Made by a program: the position numbers and the translations under genes
NCBI GenBank assembly: GCA_945901795.1
Contig: CAMDLP010000001.1
Coordinates: forward strand, 62,001 to 126,000
Length of the DNA: 64,000 nucleotides
Reading direction: 5' to 3'
Source of the DNA: Akkermansia muciniphila
GTDB lineage: Bacteria > Verrucomicrobiota > Verrucomicrobiia > Verrucomicrobiales > Akkermansiaceae
The notes under the pieces: model-generated
What the model was told of the DNA's origin: nothing
The model's database searches: none
What the model saw: only the letters and a program-made list of their open reading frames with translations
Shown here: one piece after another, positions 1 through 11,097 of the stretch
Layout: each line of letters opens with the position of its first letter
Position numbering within the stretch: position 1 is the first letter of the stretch

Positions 1-2
1 AA

Positions 3-668
<666 letters not shown>

Positions 669-682
669 TCCCACCAACTGGA

Positions 683-702
683 GCGCGGACGTCAGTCCGC
701 GC
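683..702. repeat. Perfect hairpin GCGCGGAC-GTCA-GTCCGCGC (8-4-8)
   Basis: Direct reading; intergenic after tyrS. Confidence 0.85.
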
Positions 703-711
703 GATTCCGTT

Positions 712-1210
712 TTGGAAAACCCAGCCCTTTTTCTAACTTACAAGTATTCCAAAAAATGGGTTGATAGTATTATCGATTCATCCGGCTTCAAGCTTCGCGA
801 AGGACATGAGAATCCGTCGGCGATGGTGGGGAACAACTTCACCGTGATAGCCGACAATGTGAAGCTGGTAGCGTTCAAGCTCCCCGCGGAAATCATCGCT
901 AAGATGCAAGGCGACCAACCGTTGGCGCTGACAACTGCGGAGGCGGAGAGGATTCCGGCCGAGATGAAAGAGAAGGTGAAGCTCTCGGGCGAGTGTAATT
1001 CCTTTCGTTGGAGACATCGTGGGCATGGGCACCGGGATTGCGTCATTGATCATGGCAACCTTCATCTCAGTGGTGGTGATCTCCGTAGCCTGGTTCGCAG
1101 TCCGCCCATTCATTTCCATTGCAATCATCGCCGCTGCGATTGGATCCGTCATCTTCGGCAAGCGCGTGGGAGCGAAGAAAGCATCGGCTGCGGCACTTGC
1201 TTCGACATGA
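712..1210 (+). pseudogene. TMEM43-family protein remnant, frameshifted
   Basis: Frame 1 YKYSKKWVDSIIDSSGFKLREGHENPS...LSGE continues in frame 2 as ASVIPFVGDIVGMGTGIASLIMATFISVVVISVAWFAVRP; both parts resemble TMEM43-family segments; N-terminus missing. Confidence 0.6.
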
Positions 1211-1291
1211 TGGCTTTGGGGCGGCAATCATTAAGGTCGAGCATCACGGATGCCAGCGCAGCCGTTTGGGAATGACATAGAAATTAGCCTG

Positions 1292-2248
1292 CTAGAGATT
1301 GCGCCATCGGATCGTGAATGACTCAGGCACGCCGCAGGCGGCTCCCAAGAGGCTTCCTGTCACCGCGCCGCGATGACAATTGTCACCACCGACCATAGTA
1401 TTCGCGGTGATGCCCGCCTCGAAGTCATCGTGATATTTCCAGGTCAAATAGAGTGCCGCGGGCATGGCCTCCGCGATATAGCAGGCAGAACTGTAGCGCG
1501 TGCCGACCACGTTTCCGTCGGATTCATCGCGCCAGGATTCCGCCTTTGTCCCAGAAATCCAGTCGCCGCCCTCACGCCGGATGGCATCCCGCAGCGGTCC
1601 GCCCTCGGCCACGGCCCATAACAGCCGCACCAGCACGTCCGCCGCCCTCAATACGTTAGCATGGGCATGAGTCAGGCCAACATGTTCTTTCACGATCCGC
1701 CGCAATTCCTCGCGCGGGGTCCCTTCGAGTGCGGCAACCAACGCCGGCACCGTCGCGAGCCCGCCGATGTGCTCGTCGCTGATCCCACATTTCCGCGGTG
1801 CCTTGCCTTGCGCATAGCGGGTGAAAAACGCGCGGTGGTATTCCTCCACATAGGTGTCCCGGTGCCAGCCTGGCTCCAGCATCCGGGCGATGTAGCGGTC
1901 CAGCCAAGCGTCGGCATCATAGCCACCGGTTTCCTTCACGAGGGTAAAAAGCTCGGTGGCGAGTTTGAAATTCAGCGTGTTCTCTCCGGCCTTGAGGAAC
2001 TGGTGATAATGGACATCCCGTTGCCCCCAGTATTGGGCCTGCTCCCGCAGGATATCGCCGCGCCCGCTGACCGGCTGATAGGAAGAGCGCCACAGGATGC
2101 TACCCGGGTGCGGGTTCTTGGGCGCCATAAAATGATCCACCGTCCCGTAGTCCCGGCACAAGGCCGCGCGATCATAATACCAGTGCACCGGCATCGCGAG
2201 CGCATCCGCCGCCAGCGATCCTTCATAAGCCGCCATCCATGGGTTCAT
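1292..2248 (-). CDS. ADP-ribosylglycohydrolase family protein
   Basis: AAYEGSLAADALAMPVHWYYD N-terminus and GGDNCHRGAVTGSLLGAACG C-terminal motif typical of the ADP-ribosylglycohydrolase fold. Confidence 0.85.
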   Translation of the reverse strand: MNPWMAAYEGSLAADALAMPVHWYYDRAALCRDYGTVDHFMAPKNPHPGSILWRSSYQPVSGRGDILREQAQYWGQRDVHYHQFLKAGENTLNFKLATELFTLVKETGGYDADAWLDRYIARMLEPGWHRDTYVEEYHRAFFTRYAQGKAPRKCGISDEHIGGLATVPALVAALEGTPREELRRIVKEHVGLTHAHANVLRAADVLVRLLWAVAEGGPLRDAIRREGGDWISGTKAESWRDESDGNVVGTRYSSACYIAEAMPAALYLTWKYHDDFEAGITANTMVGGDNCHRGAVTGSLLGAACGVPESFTIRWRNL

Positions 2249-2957
2249 GCGGTATGCCTATGCTTGGATTCCATCTGCGCAAGCGGTTCCCGGCAGCGCG
2301 ATGCTTCAAGCGAAACGTGGTTCATTTGAAATCCACTTTTTTCTCCGGGGAGTGAATGATCTCCTTGATCTCCTTTGGCATTATTTGCTCCGCCATCTTC
2401 AAACCCATCAGCTCCATCTCCTTCGCCTGCTTTTGGTAATCCTCGAAGGCCGCCTGCTGCAAGGCATTGAGAATCTTGGCGGTTTCACCGTGGAGGGCTT
2501 GCTGCTTGTTCCGGCGCGGGCACCGGGTGACTGATGGAGAAGGCACAAGGAATGGGCAGCGCGGACTCAGACACTACCCGGCTTGGAAAAGCTCAAACGC
2601 ACGTTGCAACTCGGATGGAACCGGAAAGTCGCCGTGCGCAGGCCTGATGTGGCGAAGCTGGTGAAAGCGCTTGGAGGGATGAAGTAGCACAGGGGGGCTT
2701 TTCATGGTCCTTGTCATCGCACGATTTCATGAGCGTTGTTCGAGGTCGCCAAGGAAATCGCGGACCGACTCGGGCGGATCTTTCTGCGCGATGAAAACGG
2801 CCGGCGGCCAGACCGTGACTTGACTGCCGGAAACCCACCCTGCCGAAAAATCCTGCTCGCCCCGCTCGTGAGGATGTTGCTAGCGTCAGCCCGTGGCGGG
2901 AGATGACCTCGCACAACACTGCGGCACCCGAGCCAAATTTCACGAATCCCGATTCCA

Positions 2958-4313
2958 ATGCGCCCGATTTTCATCCTGCCCAGCGTGGTTCTCATCAGCT
3001 CCTGCGTCCTCGGCCCGGAGCCCGGCTCGCCGGAAACCGCGCTGCCGTCCTCGATCCGCGGCGACGTCGCGCCGCACGGCATTTCCTTCGGCGACAAGGC
3101 GTGGCGCAAGGTTTTCACCGACTCCACGTTGAGCACCCTGATCGCCCGCGCCCTTCAGAACAACCCGGACCTCGTCGCCGCCACTTACCGCATCGAAGCC
3201 GCCCGCGCCCAGGCGGAAATCTCCCGCGCCGCTTGGTTTCCACGGCTGGTTGGCAGTGCCGACGCCGCCACCAACTACGCTTCTAGCAACGCCGGCGAAT
3301 CTTACGGCCTAACTGGCTTCCTCAGTTGGGAAGCCGATCTCTGGGGCGGCATCCGTCGCAATAACCAGGCCGCCCGCGCTAACTTATTGGCCACCGAATA
3401 CCAGCGCGACGGCGTCCAGACCTTGCTCGTCGCCGCTGTCGCCAGCGCCTACATCGACCTAAAAAACCTCGATGAACGCCTCGCGATTTCCCGCCGCACC
3501 GTGGAAAGCCGCAAGGGCTCGCTCGAGCTCGTCACCGCCCGCAGGAACGGCGGCATCAGCTCGGATCTGGAAGTCGGCCAAGCCGAGGCATTGCTCTCGC
3601 AGGCACAGATCACCATCCCGACCACCGAGCAGGCCATCGCCGCCAAGGAGAATGAAATCCGCGCTCTGCTAGGCGAATACCCCGGCGGGATCACCCGCGG
3701 CGGCAGCCTCGACAGCTTGGATTCCGCGCTCAGCATCCGCGGCGGACTGCCCTCCTCGCTGATGGAACGTCGCCCGGACATCGCCGCCGCCAACCAGAGT
3801 TTCCAAGCCGCCACCGCGCAGATCGGAGTCGCCGAAGCCCTCCGTTTTCCCAGCCTCTCGCTCACCGGCCAAGGCGGTTTCATCAGCAGCGATCTGAGCA
3901 ACTTGCTCGAAAAAAGCTCTGGCGCCTATTCCATCGGGCCGCAGCTCGCCGGCCCGATCTTCGACGCCGGTGCCCGCAAATCCCGCGTGAAAATCGCGCA
4001 AGCCCGCGCCAAGGAATCGCTCGCCGACTATCAAAAAGCCGCCCAGCTGGCCTTCCAGGAAGCCGCCGACTCGCTGAACGCCTACCAGAAAACTGGCGAG
4101 ATCATCGCCGAGAGAACCAAGCTGGTCACCTCGCAGAAAAGTGTTTCCACCATCGCCCTCGACCGCTTCCAAGGCGGCGCCTCCAGCTATCTGGAAGTGC
4201 TCGACGCCGAGCGCGAGCTCTTCACCGCCGAGCTCGATCTAGCAGACTCCCGCAGCAACCGCTTGCGGGCCGTCGTCCAAGCCTACCGCGCCCTCGGCGG
4301 CGGTTGGAAATGA
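2958..4313 (+). CDS. Efflux transporter outer membrane lipoprotein (NodT/OprM-type, TolC superfamily)
   Basis: Lipoprotein signal MRPIFILPSVVLISSC; LERRPDIAAANQ..., TARRNGGISSDLEVGQAEALL, repeated OEP architecture. Confidence 0.92.
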   Translation: MRPIFILPSVVLISSCVLGPEPGSPETALPSSIRGDVAPHGISFGDKAWRKVFTDSTLSTLIARALQNNPDLVAATYRIEAARAQAEISRAAWFPRLVGSADAATNYASSNAGESYGLTGFLSWEADLWGGIRRNNQAARANLLATEYQRDGVQTLLVAAVASAYIDLKNLDERLAISRRTVESRKGSLELVTARRNGGISSDLEVGQAEALLSQAQITIPTTEQAIAAKENEIRALLGEYPGGITRGGSLDSLDSALSIRGGLPSSLMERRPDIAAANQSFQAATAQIGVAEALRFPSLSLTGQGGFISSDLSNLLEKSSGAYSIGPQLAGPIFDAGARKSRVKIAQARAKESLADYQKAAQLAFQEAADSLNAYQKTGEIIAERTKLVTSQKSVSTIALDRFQGGASSYLEVLDAERELFTAELDLADSRSNRLRAVVQAYRALGGGWK

Positions 4314-4317
4314 CCGT

Positions 4318-6000
4318 CTAACGCAGCAGGTTCCAAGCGGAGACCAGTGCCTTGAGTCCGGCCATTTCGATCGATGAATCGACCCCGGCACCCCACAGCA
4401 GGCGGCCGTCGTCGTGCTGGACTTGGACGTAAGCCGCGGCGCTCGCATCCGAGCCGCCGCGCACCGCGTGCGAGCGGTAATCGGTGACTTTGAAATCCTT
4501 CAAACCGGCACCTTCGAGAGCGTGGACGAAGGCGTTGATCGGGCCGTTGCCGAAGCCTTCGATGGCCCTTTTTTCGCCGTCGATGAGGATGCTCGCCTTG
4601 CACTGGACCAGTCCGCGCTCGCCGGTCTGGTGAATGAGCTCGTATTCGATGAGATCCATCGGCGTGGAGATGTTCACGAACTCCTCGAAGAACGTCTCGC
4701 GGATTTCATCGGTCGAAAGCTCGCGGCCGTGCTCGTCGGCGAGATCATAAATGCGCTTGCCGACTAGCGGGTGCATCGACTTCGGCAGATCGAAGCCGTG
4801 CTCGCGGTCGAGCACGTAGGCGACGCCGCCTTTTCCCGACTGGGAATTGATCCGGATGATCGCCTCATACGAGCGGCCGATGTCCTGCGGATCGATGGTG
4901 AGATACGGCACGCCCCACGGAATGTTAGGATCACCGGCGAGTTCCTTGGTGCGGCGGTCGAGGCCCTTTTTAATCGCGTCTTGGTGCGAGCCGGAGAAGG
5001 CGGTGAAAACGAGCTCGCCGGCGTACGGCTGGCGCTCGGGCACGTTCAGGCGCGTCACCCGTTCGTAAACCGTGCGGATCGATTGCAGGTCGGAGAAATC
5101 CAATCCGGTGGCGATACCGTGGCTGTTTAAATTCAGCGCGACGGTGACGATGTCGAGATTTCCGGTCCGCTCGCCATTGCCGAAAAGAGTGCCTTCCACC
5201 CGGTCAGCGCCCGCCATCAGGCCGAGCTCGGTGGCCGCGACGCCGGTGCCGCGGTCATTGTGGGTGTGCAGCGAAACGATCACGGAATCACGCTTCGCCA
5301 AATTTCGGCACATCCATTCGATCATGTCGGCGTGGATGTTAGGCGTGGTCCACTGGACGGTGTCCGGCAGGTTAATGATCATTTTTTTCTCCGGCGTCGG
5401 TTGCCAGACGTCGATCACCGCGTTGCAACACTCGAGGGCGAAATCCAGCTCGGTGTCGGAAAACGACTCGGGCGAATATTGCAAAACCACCTCGGTGCGC
5501 GGGATGGTCGGCACGAGTTTTTTCACCAACTCCGCGCCATCCACGGCGATTTGCTTGATGGACTCGCGCGACGCGTCGCCGAAAGTCACCCGGCGCTGGA
5601 GCGGCGAGGTGGAGTTGTAAATGTGGACGATCGCCCGCTTCGCGCCGTCGATGGCTTCGAAAGTCCGGCGGATCAGCGCCTCGCGGGTTTGCACCAGCAC
5701 CTGGATCGTGACGTCTTCCGGGATGCGGTTTTCATCGATCAGGCGGCGTAGAAAATTGAATTCCGTGTCTGCGGCGGACGGGAAACCGACCTCAATTTGT
5801 TTGAAACCGACCCGCACTAGCAGGTCGAAGAAATCGAGTTTTTCCTCGATGGACATCGGCTGCGGCAGCGCTTGGTTGCCGTCGCGGAGATCGACGGAAC
5901 ACCACTCGGGCGCGTGCGTCAGCGTCTGGTCCGGCCAGGTGCGGTCGGGCAGGGAAACGGCCGGGAAGGGCCGGTATTTCGAGAGCGAAGTCGGATGCAT
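4318..6000 (-). CDS. leuA: 2-isopropylmalate synthase
   Basis: CSVDLRDGNQAL, LHTHNDRGTGVAATELGLMAGADRVEGTLFGNGERTGN, C-terminal LeuA dimer domain. Confidence 0.97.
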   Translation of the reverse strand: MHPTSLSKYRPFPAVSLPDRTWPDQTLTHAPEWCSVDLRDGNQALPQPMSIEEKLDFFDLLVRVGFKQIEVGFPSAADTEFNFLRRLIDENRIPEDVTIQVLVQTREALIRRTFEAIDGAKRAIVHIYNSTSPLQRRVTFGDASRESIKQIAVDGAELVKKLVPTIPRTEVVLQYSPESFSDTELDFALECCNAVIDVWQPTPEKKMIINLPDTVQWTTPNIHADMIEWMCRNLAKRDSVIVSLHTHNDRGTGVAATELGLMAGADRVEGTLFGNGERTGNLDIVTVALNLNSHGIATGLDFSDLQSIRTVYERVTRLNVPERQPYAGELVFTAFSGSHQDAIKKGLDRRTKELAGDPNIPWGVPYLTIDPQDIGRSYEAIIRINSQSGKGGVAYVLDREHGFDLPKSMHPLVGKRIYDLADEHGRELSTDEIRETFFEEFVNISTPMDLIEYELIHQTGERGLVQCKASILIDGEKRAIEGFGNGPINAFVHALEGAGLKDFKVTDYRSHAVRGGSDASAAAYVQVQHDDGRLLWGAGVDSSIEMAGLKALVSAWNLLR

Positions 6001-6098
6001 TTTTGGAGAAATAGGAAATTCGGCCCCGCGAGGAAGTCGTCAACTGGGCCAGAATGTAGCGCTAGAAATGGATTTGTCGCAAGCGGACTCTGCGCCCT

Positions 6099-6932
6099 TT
6101 ATCGCGTCACGCCGCGCTCGGATTTCTCGATGAAATCGATTAAATGCGCGACCTGCGGCGTGTCCGCAGCGTGGGTCGCCTTGAGCGAGCTGAGCGAGGT
6201 CGCGAGATTGCCGTCCTTTTTCAAAAACAGCTTTTTGTAGGCGGACTTGAGCGCCTTGATGTCGTCCTCGGAGAAGCCCCGGCGTTGCAGTCCGATGGCG
6301 TTGAGGCCGCGCGTGCCCGCCGGATTTCCGTCCACGATCATGAACGGCGGCACGTCCTGCGTGATCTTCGATAAGCCTCCAATGATCGAGTGCCTGCCGA
6401 TCCGGCAGAACTGATGCACCGCCGCAAAGCCGGAGACGATCGCGTGATCCTCGACCGTGATGTGGCCGGCGAGGCCGACGGAATTCGAGAGAATAATGTG
6501 GTCGCCGAGCTGGCAATCGTGCGCCACGTGCGAGTAGCAGAGCAGCAAGTTGTGCGAGCCGATCCGCGTCGGCAGGCTCTCGTGGGTGCCGCGGTGGACG
6601 GTGCAGTTTTCCCGGAACACGTTGTGATCGCCGACTTCCAGATAGGTCGGGTCGCCCACATATTTCAAATCCTGGGTCTTACCGCCGATCACGGCGAAGG
6701 GGAAAAACTCATTCGCGCGCCCGAATTTCGAATGCCCTTCGAGGACGACGTGCGAGTGCAGCACGCAATCATCGCCGAGCTCGACGTTCGCGCCGACGAT
6801 GCAATACGGCCCGATGCGGACATTCCGCCCCAGCGAGGCGAGCGGTGAAACGATGGCGGTTGGGTGGATCACGCCGAAATGTCTGCGAATGAGGGCCAGA
6901 ATGACGAGGTTTTTTTCTCCGGCCGGTTTCAT
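6099..6932 (-). CDS. lpxA: Acyl-ACP--UDP-N-acetylglucosamine O-acyltransferase
   Basis: Left-handed beta-helix hexapeptides, IHPTAIVSPLA start, NVFRENCTVHRGT, VDGNPAGTRGLNAIGLQRRGF; start may be internal to the ORF. Confidence 0.95.
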   Translation of the reverse strand: MKPAGEKNLVILALIRRHFGVIHPTAIVSPLASLGRNVRIGPYCIVGANVELGDDCVLHSHVVLEGHSKFGRANEFFPFAVIGGKTQDLKYVGDPTYLEVGDHNVFRENCTVHRGTHESLPTRIGSHNLLLCYSHVAHDCQLGDHIILSNSVGLAGHITVEDHAIVSGFAAVHQFCRIGRHSIIGGLSKITQDVPPFMIVDGNPAGTRGLNAIGLQRRGFSEDDIKALKSAYKKLFLKKDGNLATSLSSLKATHAADTPQVAHLIDFIEKSERGVTR

Positions 6933-7228
6933 CTTTGGAAAATCCCCGCTGCGGGTGGATTCTATTCGACCGGATCAAGCTCAAGTATCTCTATCCAACA
7001 ATTTGAAACCGCCCCCAGCAACAATCAGGTTCGCCAAGCCTTTGCCTTCCCCTTGGAATACATCGGAATTCCCTGTGGGAAACTCCAAAGTAAGCGAACC
7101 GCTCACTGCGGTTTGTGAAACGGGATCCAACAAAAACGCATATTTAAATTTCGCGCTCCAATTGAGGATTACCTCCCTTCCGAGATTTAGTATCAGGGCT
7201 TGGCGGATGCAATCCACCGCCACGGACC

Positions 7229-9685
7229 TCACTTCAACTGGATCGTGAGTGTGATTTTCTTGCCTGCGGGAAGAGTGAGCTTGCGCTCGCTGGCGATTGC
7301 GCCAGCGGCGACGGTGACACCTTCGACCTTGATCTCGCGGATTTCGCGGGGCAGGACGAGGGCGATTTCCTGGTGGCGTGCGGAGGTCATCTCCGCTTCT
7401 ACCTGATTCTTGTCCCAGTGCAGGCGGTTGATGGTGATCGCGCCGCGGCAGAGGATGCCTTCGATGGTGCCTTTGGACCAGGCTTGCGGCAGCGCGGGTA
7501 GCAGGCGGACTTTTCCGGGAAAGGAATCGGCGAGCGCCTTGATGATGATGGACGGCTGGCCGCCGCTGATGTCCATGTTGAACAAGGCGCGGCGGTTGTG
7601 CATGGAGGCGAGGTTGTTGAGCCAGAAACCGTTGACCAGATGCTTGAGACAGTGGTGAACGATCTCGCCGTGGCCGAGGCTGGCGGAGACCTGGCCGAGC
7701 TGGACGATGCCGAAGGACATGAAGCCGCGTTTGTTGTCTTTCCAGTAGCGTTCGAGCTTGTCCTCGACGCTCTTGATGAACGCGCTGCGGAGTTGCGGGC
7801 TGTTGGCGATCTCGTCAGGAAGGCCGTCGTAAAGCGGATAGAGCTGCGACGAGTGGCGGTGGGCGTCGTTGTTGCCGAGCTTGGGCGTGAGCCATTCCTT
7901 GATGATACCGTTTTCCGCGATGGCGTAGTCCGGCATCTTGGAAAGCATTTTCTCCCAGACGGGGATCTTGTCGGCGTTCTTGCCGAGCTTGCGCGAGGCG
8001 GTGATGGTGTTTACTAACAAATCTTTGGCGGCGGCCACGTCCATGGTGGCGTTGAAGGTCGCCTGCGAGTCGGAGCCGGCGGGCCAGTTCTCGGGCGACT
8101 GCGCGGGCGAGAGGATATATTTCCCGTCCGGTCCTTCATAGACGAAGTCCTCGAAGAATAGCGCGACTTTTTCCATGTACGGCAGTGCGCGCTCGGCGAG
8201 GAATTTCTCGTCGCCGGTGTAGAGGTAGTAGTCATAGAAGTAATGTGCGGCCCACGGTGCTCCGGCCACCCACATGCCGCCGGCGAAACTATCAACGAGC
8301 GCGTTGTTATAGCCGTGAGTGGAGGTGCGCGAGGGCAGCACGACGCCGCGGCAGCCGAAGAGGTGCTTGGCGTTGAGTTCCATGTCGGGAACGAGGGATT
8401 CGATGTAGCTGATATATGGCAACAACAGCTCCGGCGTGCTGGCCATGCAGTTCGCGGCGATGGCGGACGGGACGTTGCCGTTGTGCGTGTAGTCGCTGGC
8501 CCAGCCGGGGACGTAGGTGCCGCCCCACACGCCCTGCAGGTTCGGCGGCAGTTCGCCGGTGGCGCAGATAATGTTATAACGGCCGGCGTCGAATTGTTTC
8601 TCCAGCCACGCGAGGTTGATTTTTTCAAAGGTGTTCTCCTCCATCAACTGCTCGGTGGGTTTCTGGTGGTCGGCACCGCCGCCGAGGTCGAGCTTCATGC
8701 GGTTGAAGAGTCCGCCGTGGATGGCGGCGTGGGATTTCAACAGCGCGGCGTAGTCGGTGGAAACAGCGGCAAGTTTCGTTTTGAGCGCGTCTTGTTCGGA
8801 TTTCCCGGCATCCATCAGCAAACGGATGTCCACGAAGATCAGGGCCCTGTCGGCATTCTTGATGGCGAGCGTGCCGTCGGCGGATGGCTCGGTGGAGCCG
8901 CCGGTGGTCACCACGCGGGCGCGGCCTTCGAGCGCCTTGATGCTGCGCGGATAGGATTTGAGGAAACGCGTGCTGAAGGTGAGCGAACCGGAGTCCGCGC
9001 CGCTTTTGATGTCGCCGAAGTGCTCCTCGAACATCTCGTCGGATTTTTTGGCGATGTCGCTGTCGTCGTTGAACTCATCGCTCGGTTCGCGGATATCGAG
9101 TTTCAGTTTGCAGGAAAGCGATCCGGGTTTCGGGCCGGTGAGCTGGATCACCGCCACGCCGTCCTTGCGGGAAACGAACATCCGGCGCTCGAAGGCTCCG
9201 CGGTCATCGGACCAGTGGACGACCGCCTCGCCGGTTTGGAAATCCACGGAACGCGCGTAATCGCGCACCTCGCCTTGGGACTCGCTGTCGATCGTTAGAT
9301 CGAAGGCCGGGACGTAAAAGTCCGGATACATGAAGCTCTTCTGGCCGGAGAGTTCGAACTGCAGCACCTCGGCTTCTTTATATTTTCCCTCCTCGATCAG
9401 CTTGCGGATTTCCGGCAGGTGGGCGGACTGGTCCTTCGGCACGAAGGGAGCGCCCATCGGCATGAACAAACGCTCGTGGTTGAAAATGATCCGCTCGTCG
9501 AGCGGGCGGCTGAGCGCGTTGATGGCGAGGGTGCCGTTCGCGGTAATGAGCCCCTCCTCCCAGTTTTTGGCGGGCTTGATGCTGACAAAACCACGTTCGG
9601 GGACGGGCAGGGGAAGGGCGAGGCTGTTCATGATGGTAAGTAAGCTGCCTCCGGTGGCGGAGCGGATGAAAGAGTGATTGGACAT
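7229..9685 (-). CDS. Glycoside hydrolase family 95 (alpha-L-fucosidase-type)
   Basis: LQGVWGGTYVPGWASDYTHNGN, PSRTSTHGYNNAL, WVAGAPWAAHYFYDYYLYTGDEKFL, SPAQSPEN motifs. Confidence 0.9.
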   Translation of the reverse strand: MSNHSFIRSATGGSLLTIMNSLALPLPVPERGFVSIKPAKNWEEGLITANGTLAINALSRPLDERIIFNHERLFMPMGAPFVPKDQSAHLPEIRKLIEEGKYKEAEVLQFELSGQKSFMYPDFYVPAFDLTIDSESQGEVRDYARSVDFQTGEAVVHWSDDRGAFERRMFVSRKDGVAVIQLTGPKPGSLSCKLKLDIREPSDEFNDDSDIAKKSDEMFEEHFGDIKSGADSGSLTFSTRFLKSYPRSIKALEGRARVVTTGGSTEPSADGTLAIKNADRALIFVDIRLLMDAGKSEQDALKTKLAAVSTDYAALLKSHAAIHGGLFNRMKLDLGGGADHQKPTEQLMEENTFEKINLAWLEKQFDAGRYNIICATGELPPNLQGVWGGTYVPGWASDYTHNGNVPSAIAANCMASTPELLLPYISYIESLVPDMELNAKHLFGCRGVVLPSRTSTHGYNNALVDSFAGGMWVAGAPWAAHYFYDYYLYTGDEKFLAERALPYMEKVALFFEDFVYEGPDGKYILSPAQSPENWPAGSDSQATFNATMDVAAAKDLLVNTITASRKLGKNADKIPVWEKMLSKMPDYAIAENGIIKEWLTPKLGNNDAHRHSSQLYPLYDGLPDEIANSPQLRSAFIKSVEDKLERYWKDNKRGFMSFGIVQLGQVSASLGHGEIVHHCLKHLVNGFWLNNLASMHNRRALFNMDISGGQPSIIIKALADSFPGKVRLLPALPQAWSKGTIEGILCRGAITINRLHWDKNQVEAEMTSARHQEIALVLPREIREIKVEGVTVAAGAIASERKLTLPAGKKITLTIQLK

Positions 9686-10042
9686 GGCGATTATAAGGCG
9701 GCGGAAGGGCTTGGGACGGGAGATCGGGGATCCGGGCCAACCCAGGCGAACTCAGCGCGATGGGTGAAATTGAACCTGCGAAAGCCAGAGGTGGATATAC
9801 CTTTTTGCGGAAAAATGGTTCATTTCGCGAATTGCCAGTTGGCGGGTGTTGTTTTGGAACCTCCCCGCTACGAGATCCCGGCGTCCGTTTTTTCGGCGCA
9901 ATGATTTTTTCCATGTCCCCGCCGAAGAAACACAAACCCGTCCCGTTGGCACCGGGGAGCCGCAAAATGACAGTTGATCAACCGCGCCTCCTGCCATAGA
10001 ACCCGCGGCTTGAGCAGCGAAACCAACACGACCAGCGACTCC

Positions 10043-11083
10043 ATGCGGGCGGGAGTCCTTCATGGCGCGAAAGACCTCCGGATTTCCCGGATCGACATTC
10101 CGCAACCCGGACCCGGCATGGTCCTGCTGCGCGTCCGGCGTGTCGGCATCTGCGGATCGGACATGCATTATTTCGAACACGGCTGCTGCGGGGCCTTCGT
10201 TCCCACGAGGCCATTCGTTCTCGGCCACGAGTTCACGGCGGATGTCGTTTCGGCGGGACCCGACACCAGCGGCCCGGCCATCGGCACCCGCGTGACCGTC
10301 AACCCGGCCCGCGCCTGCGGGTTCTGCGACTACTGCAAGTCCGGCCGCGGCAATCTCTGCCGGAAAACCATCATGCTCGGCAGCGCCAGCACCACGCCGC
10401 CCACGGACGGCGCGTTCGCCGAATTTGTGACGGTCAGGGCGGACCAGTGCCACGCTTTGCCGCCGCACATGTCGGACGGTCTGGGTGCGATGATGGAGCC
10501 ATTCGCCGTCGCCTTGCACGCGGTGAAACGCGCCGGTTCCGTGGCCGGAAAACGGGTGCTCGTGACCGGCGGCGGCCCGATCGGACTGCTCACCCTCATC
10601 ACCGCCCGCGCTTTCGGCGCGACTCCGGTGACCCTGAGCGATGTGGTCGCCGGACGCCGCGAGACCGCCCTCAAGCTCGGCGCTGACGCCGTGCTCGACC
10701 CCACCGCAAAAAATCTCGCAGAGCAAGTGCGGGAGTTGAGCGGCGACGGGTTTGACGTGATTTTCGAAGCATCCGGCGCGCCACCGGCCCTGCGGCAGGC
10801 GTTCGATCTCGTCCGCCCCGGCGGCACGATAGTGCAGATCGGCACGCTTGGCGCGGACGACGTGCCGCTGCCTGCCAACCAGCTCATGGCGCGCGAAATC
10901 CAGTTCATCGGCTCGTTCCGCTACGGCAATGTTTTCGACGAGGCGATCCGGCTTGTCGAAACCGGCCGTGTCGATCTGGAGCCACTGGTCAGCGAGGTGT
11001 TCCCGCTGGAAGAATTTCCCCAGGCAATGCAGCGCGCGTTCGCCAAAGATGATGTGATCAAAGTCCAAATCCAAATCCATTAA
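10043..11083 (+). CDS. Zinc-dependent alcohol dehydrogenase (MDR family, sorbitol/idonate DH-like)
   Basis: GICGSDMHYFEHG, CGFCDYCKSGRGNLC, GGGPIGLL; ATG at 10043 preferred over ORF start 9974. Confidence 0.9.
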   Translation: MRAGVLHGAKDLRISRIDIPQPGPGMVLLRVRRVGICGSDMHYFEHGCCGAFVPTRPFVLGHEFTADVVSAGPDTSGPAIGTRVTVNPARACGFCDYCKSGRGNLCRKTIMLGSASTTPPTDGAFAEFVTVRADQCHALPPHMSDGLGAMMEPFAVALHAVKRAGSVAGKRVLVTGGGPIGLLTLITARAFGATPVTLSDVVAGRRETALKLGADAVLDPTAKNLAEQVRELSGDGFDVIFEASGAPPALRQAFDLVRPGGTIVQIGTLGADDVPLPANQLMAREIQFIGSFRYGNVFDEAIRLVETGRVDLEPLVSEVFPLEEFPQAMQRAFAKDDVIKVQIQIH

Positions 11084-11097
11084 ACCAAAGACCCAAT

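Noticed and set aside
6981-7232. 83-aa minus-strand ORF between the GH95 and lpxA genes
   Set aside because: No recognisable family and only weak coding signal in a comparatively AT-rich gap; left unannotated.
8243-9298. 351-aa plus-strand ORF opposite the GH95 gene
   Set aside because: Shadow ORF antisense to GH95; no family-like motifs.
9686-10042. Possible truncated regulator (MSPPKKHKPVPLAPGSRKMTVDQPRLLP) in the divergent promoter region
   Set aside because: Too short and without a helix-turn-helix or other supporting motif.
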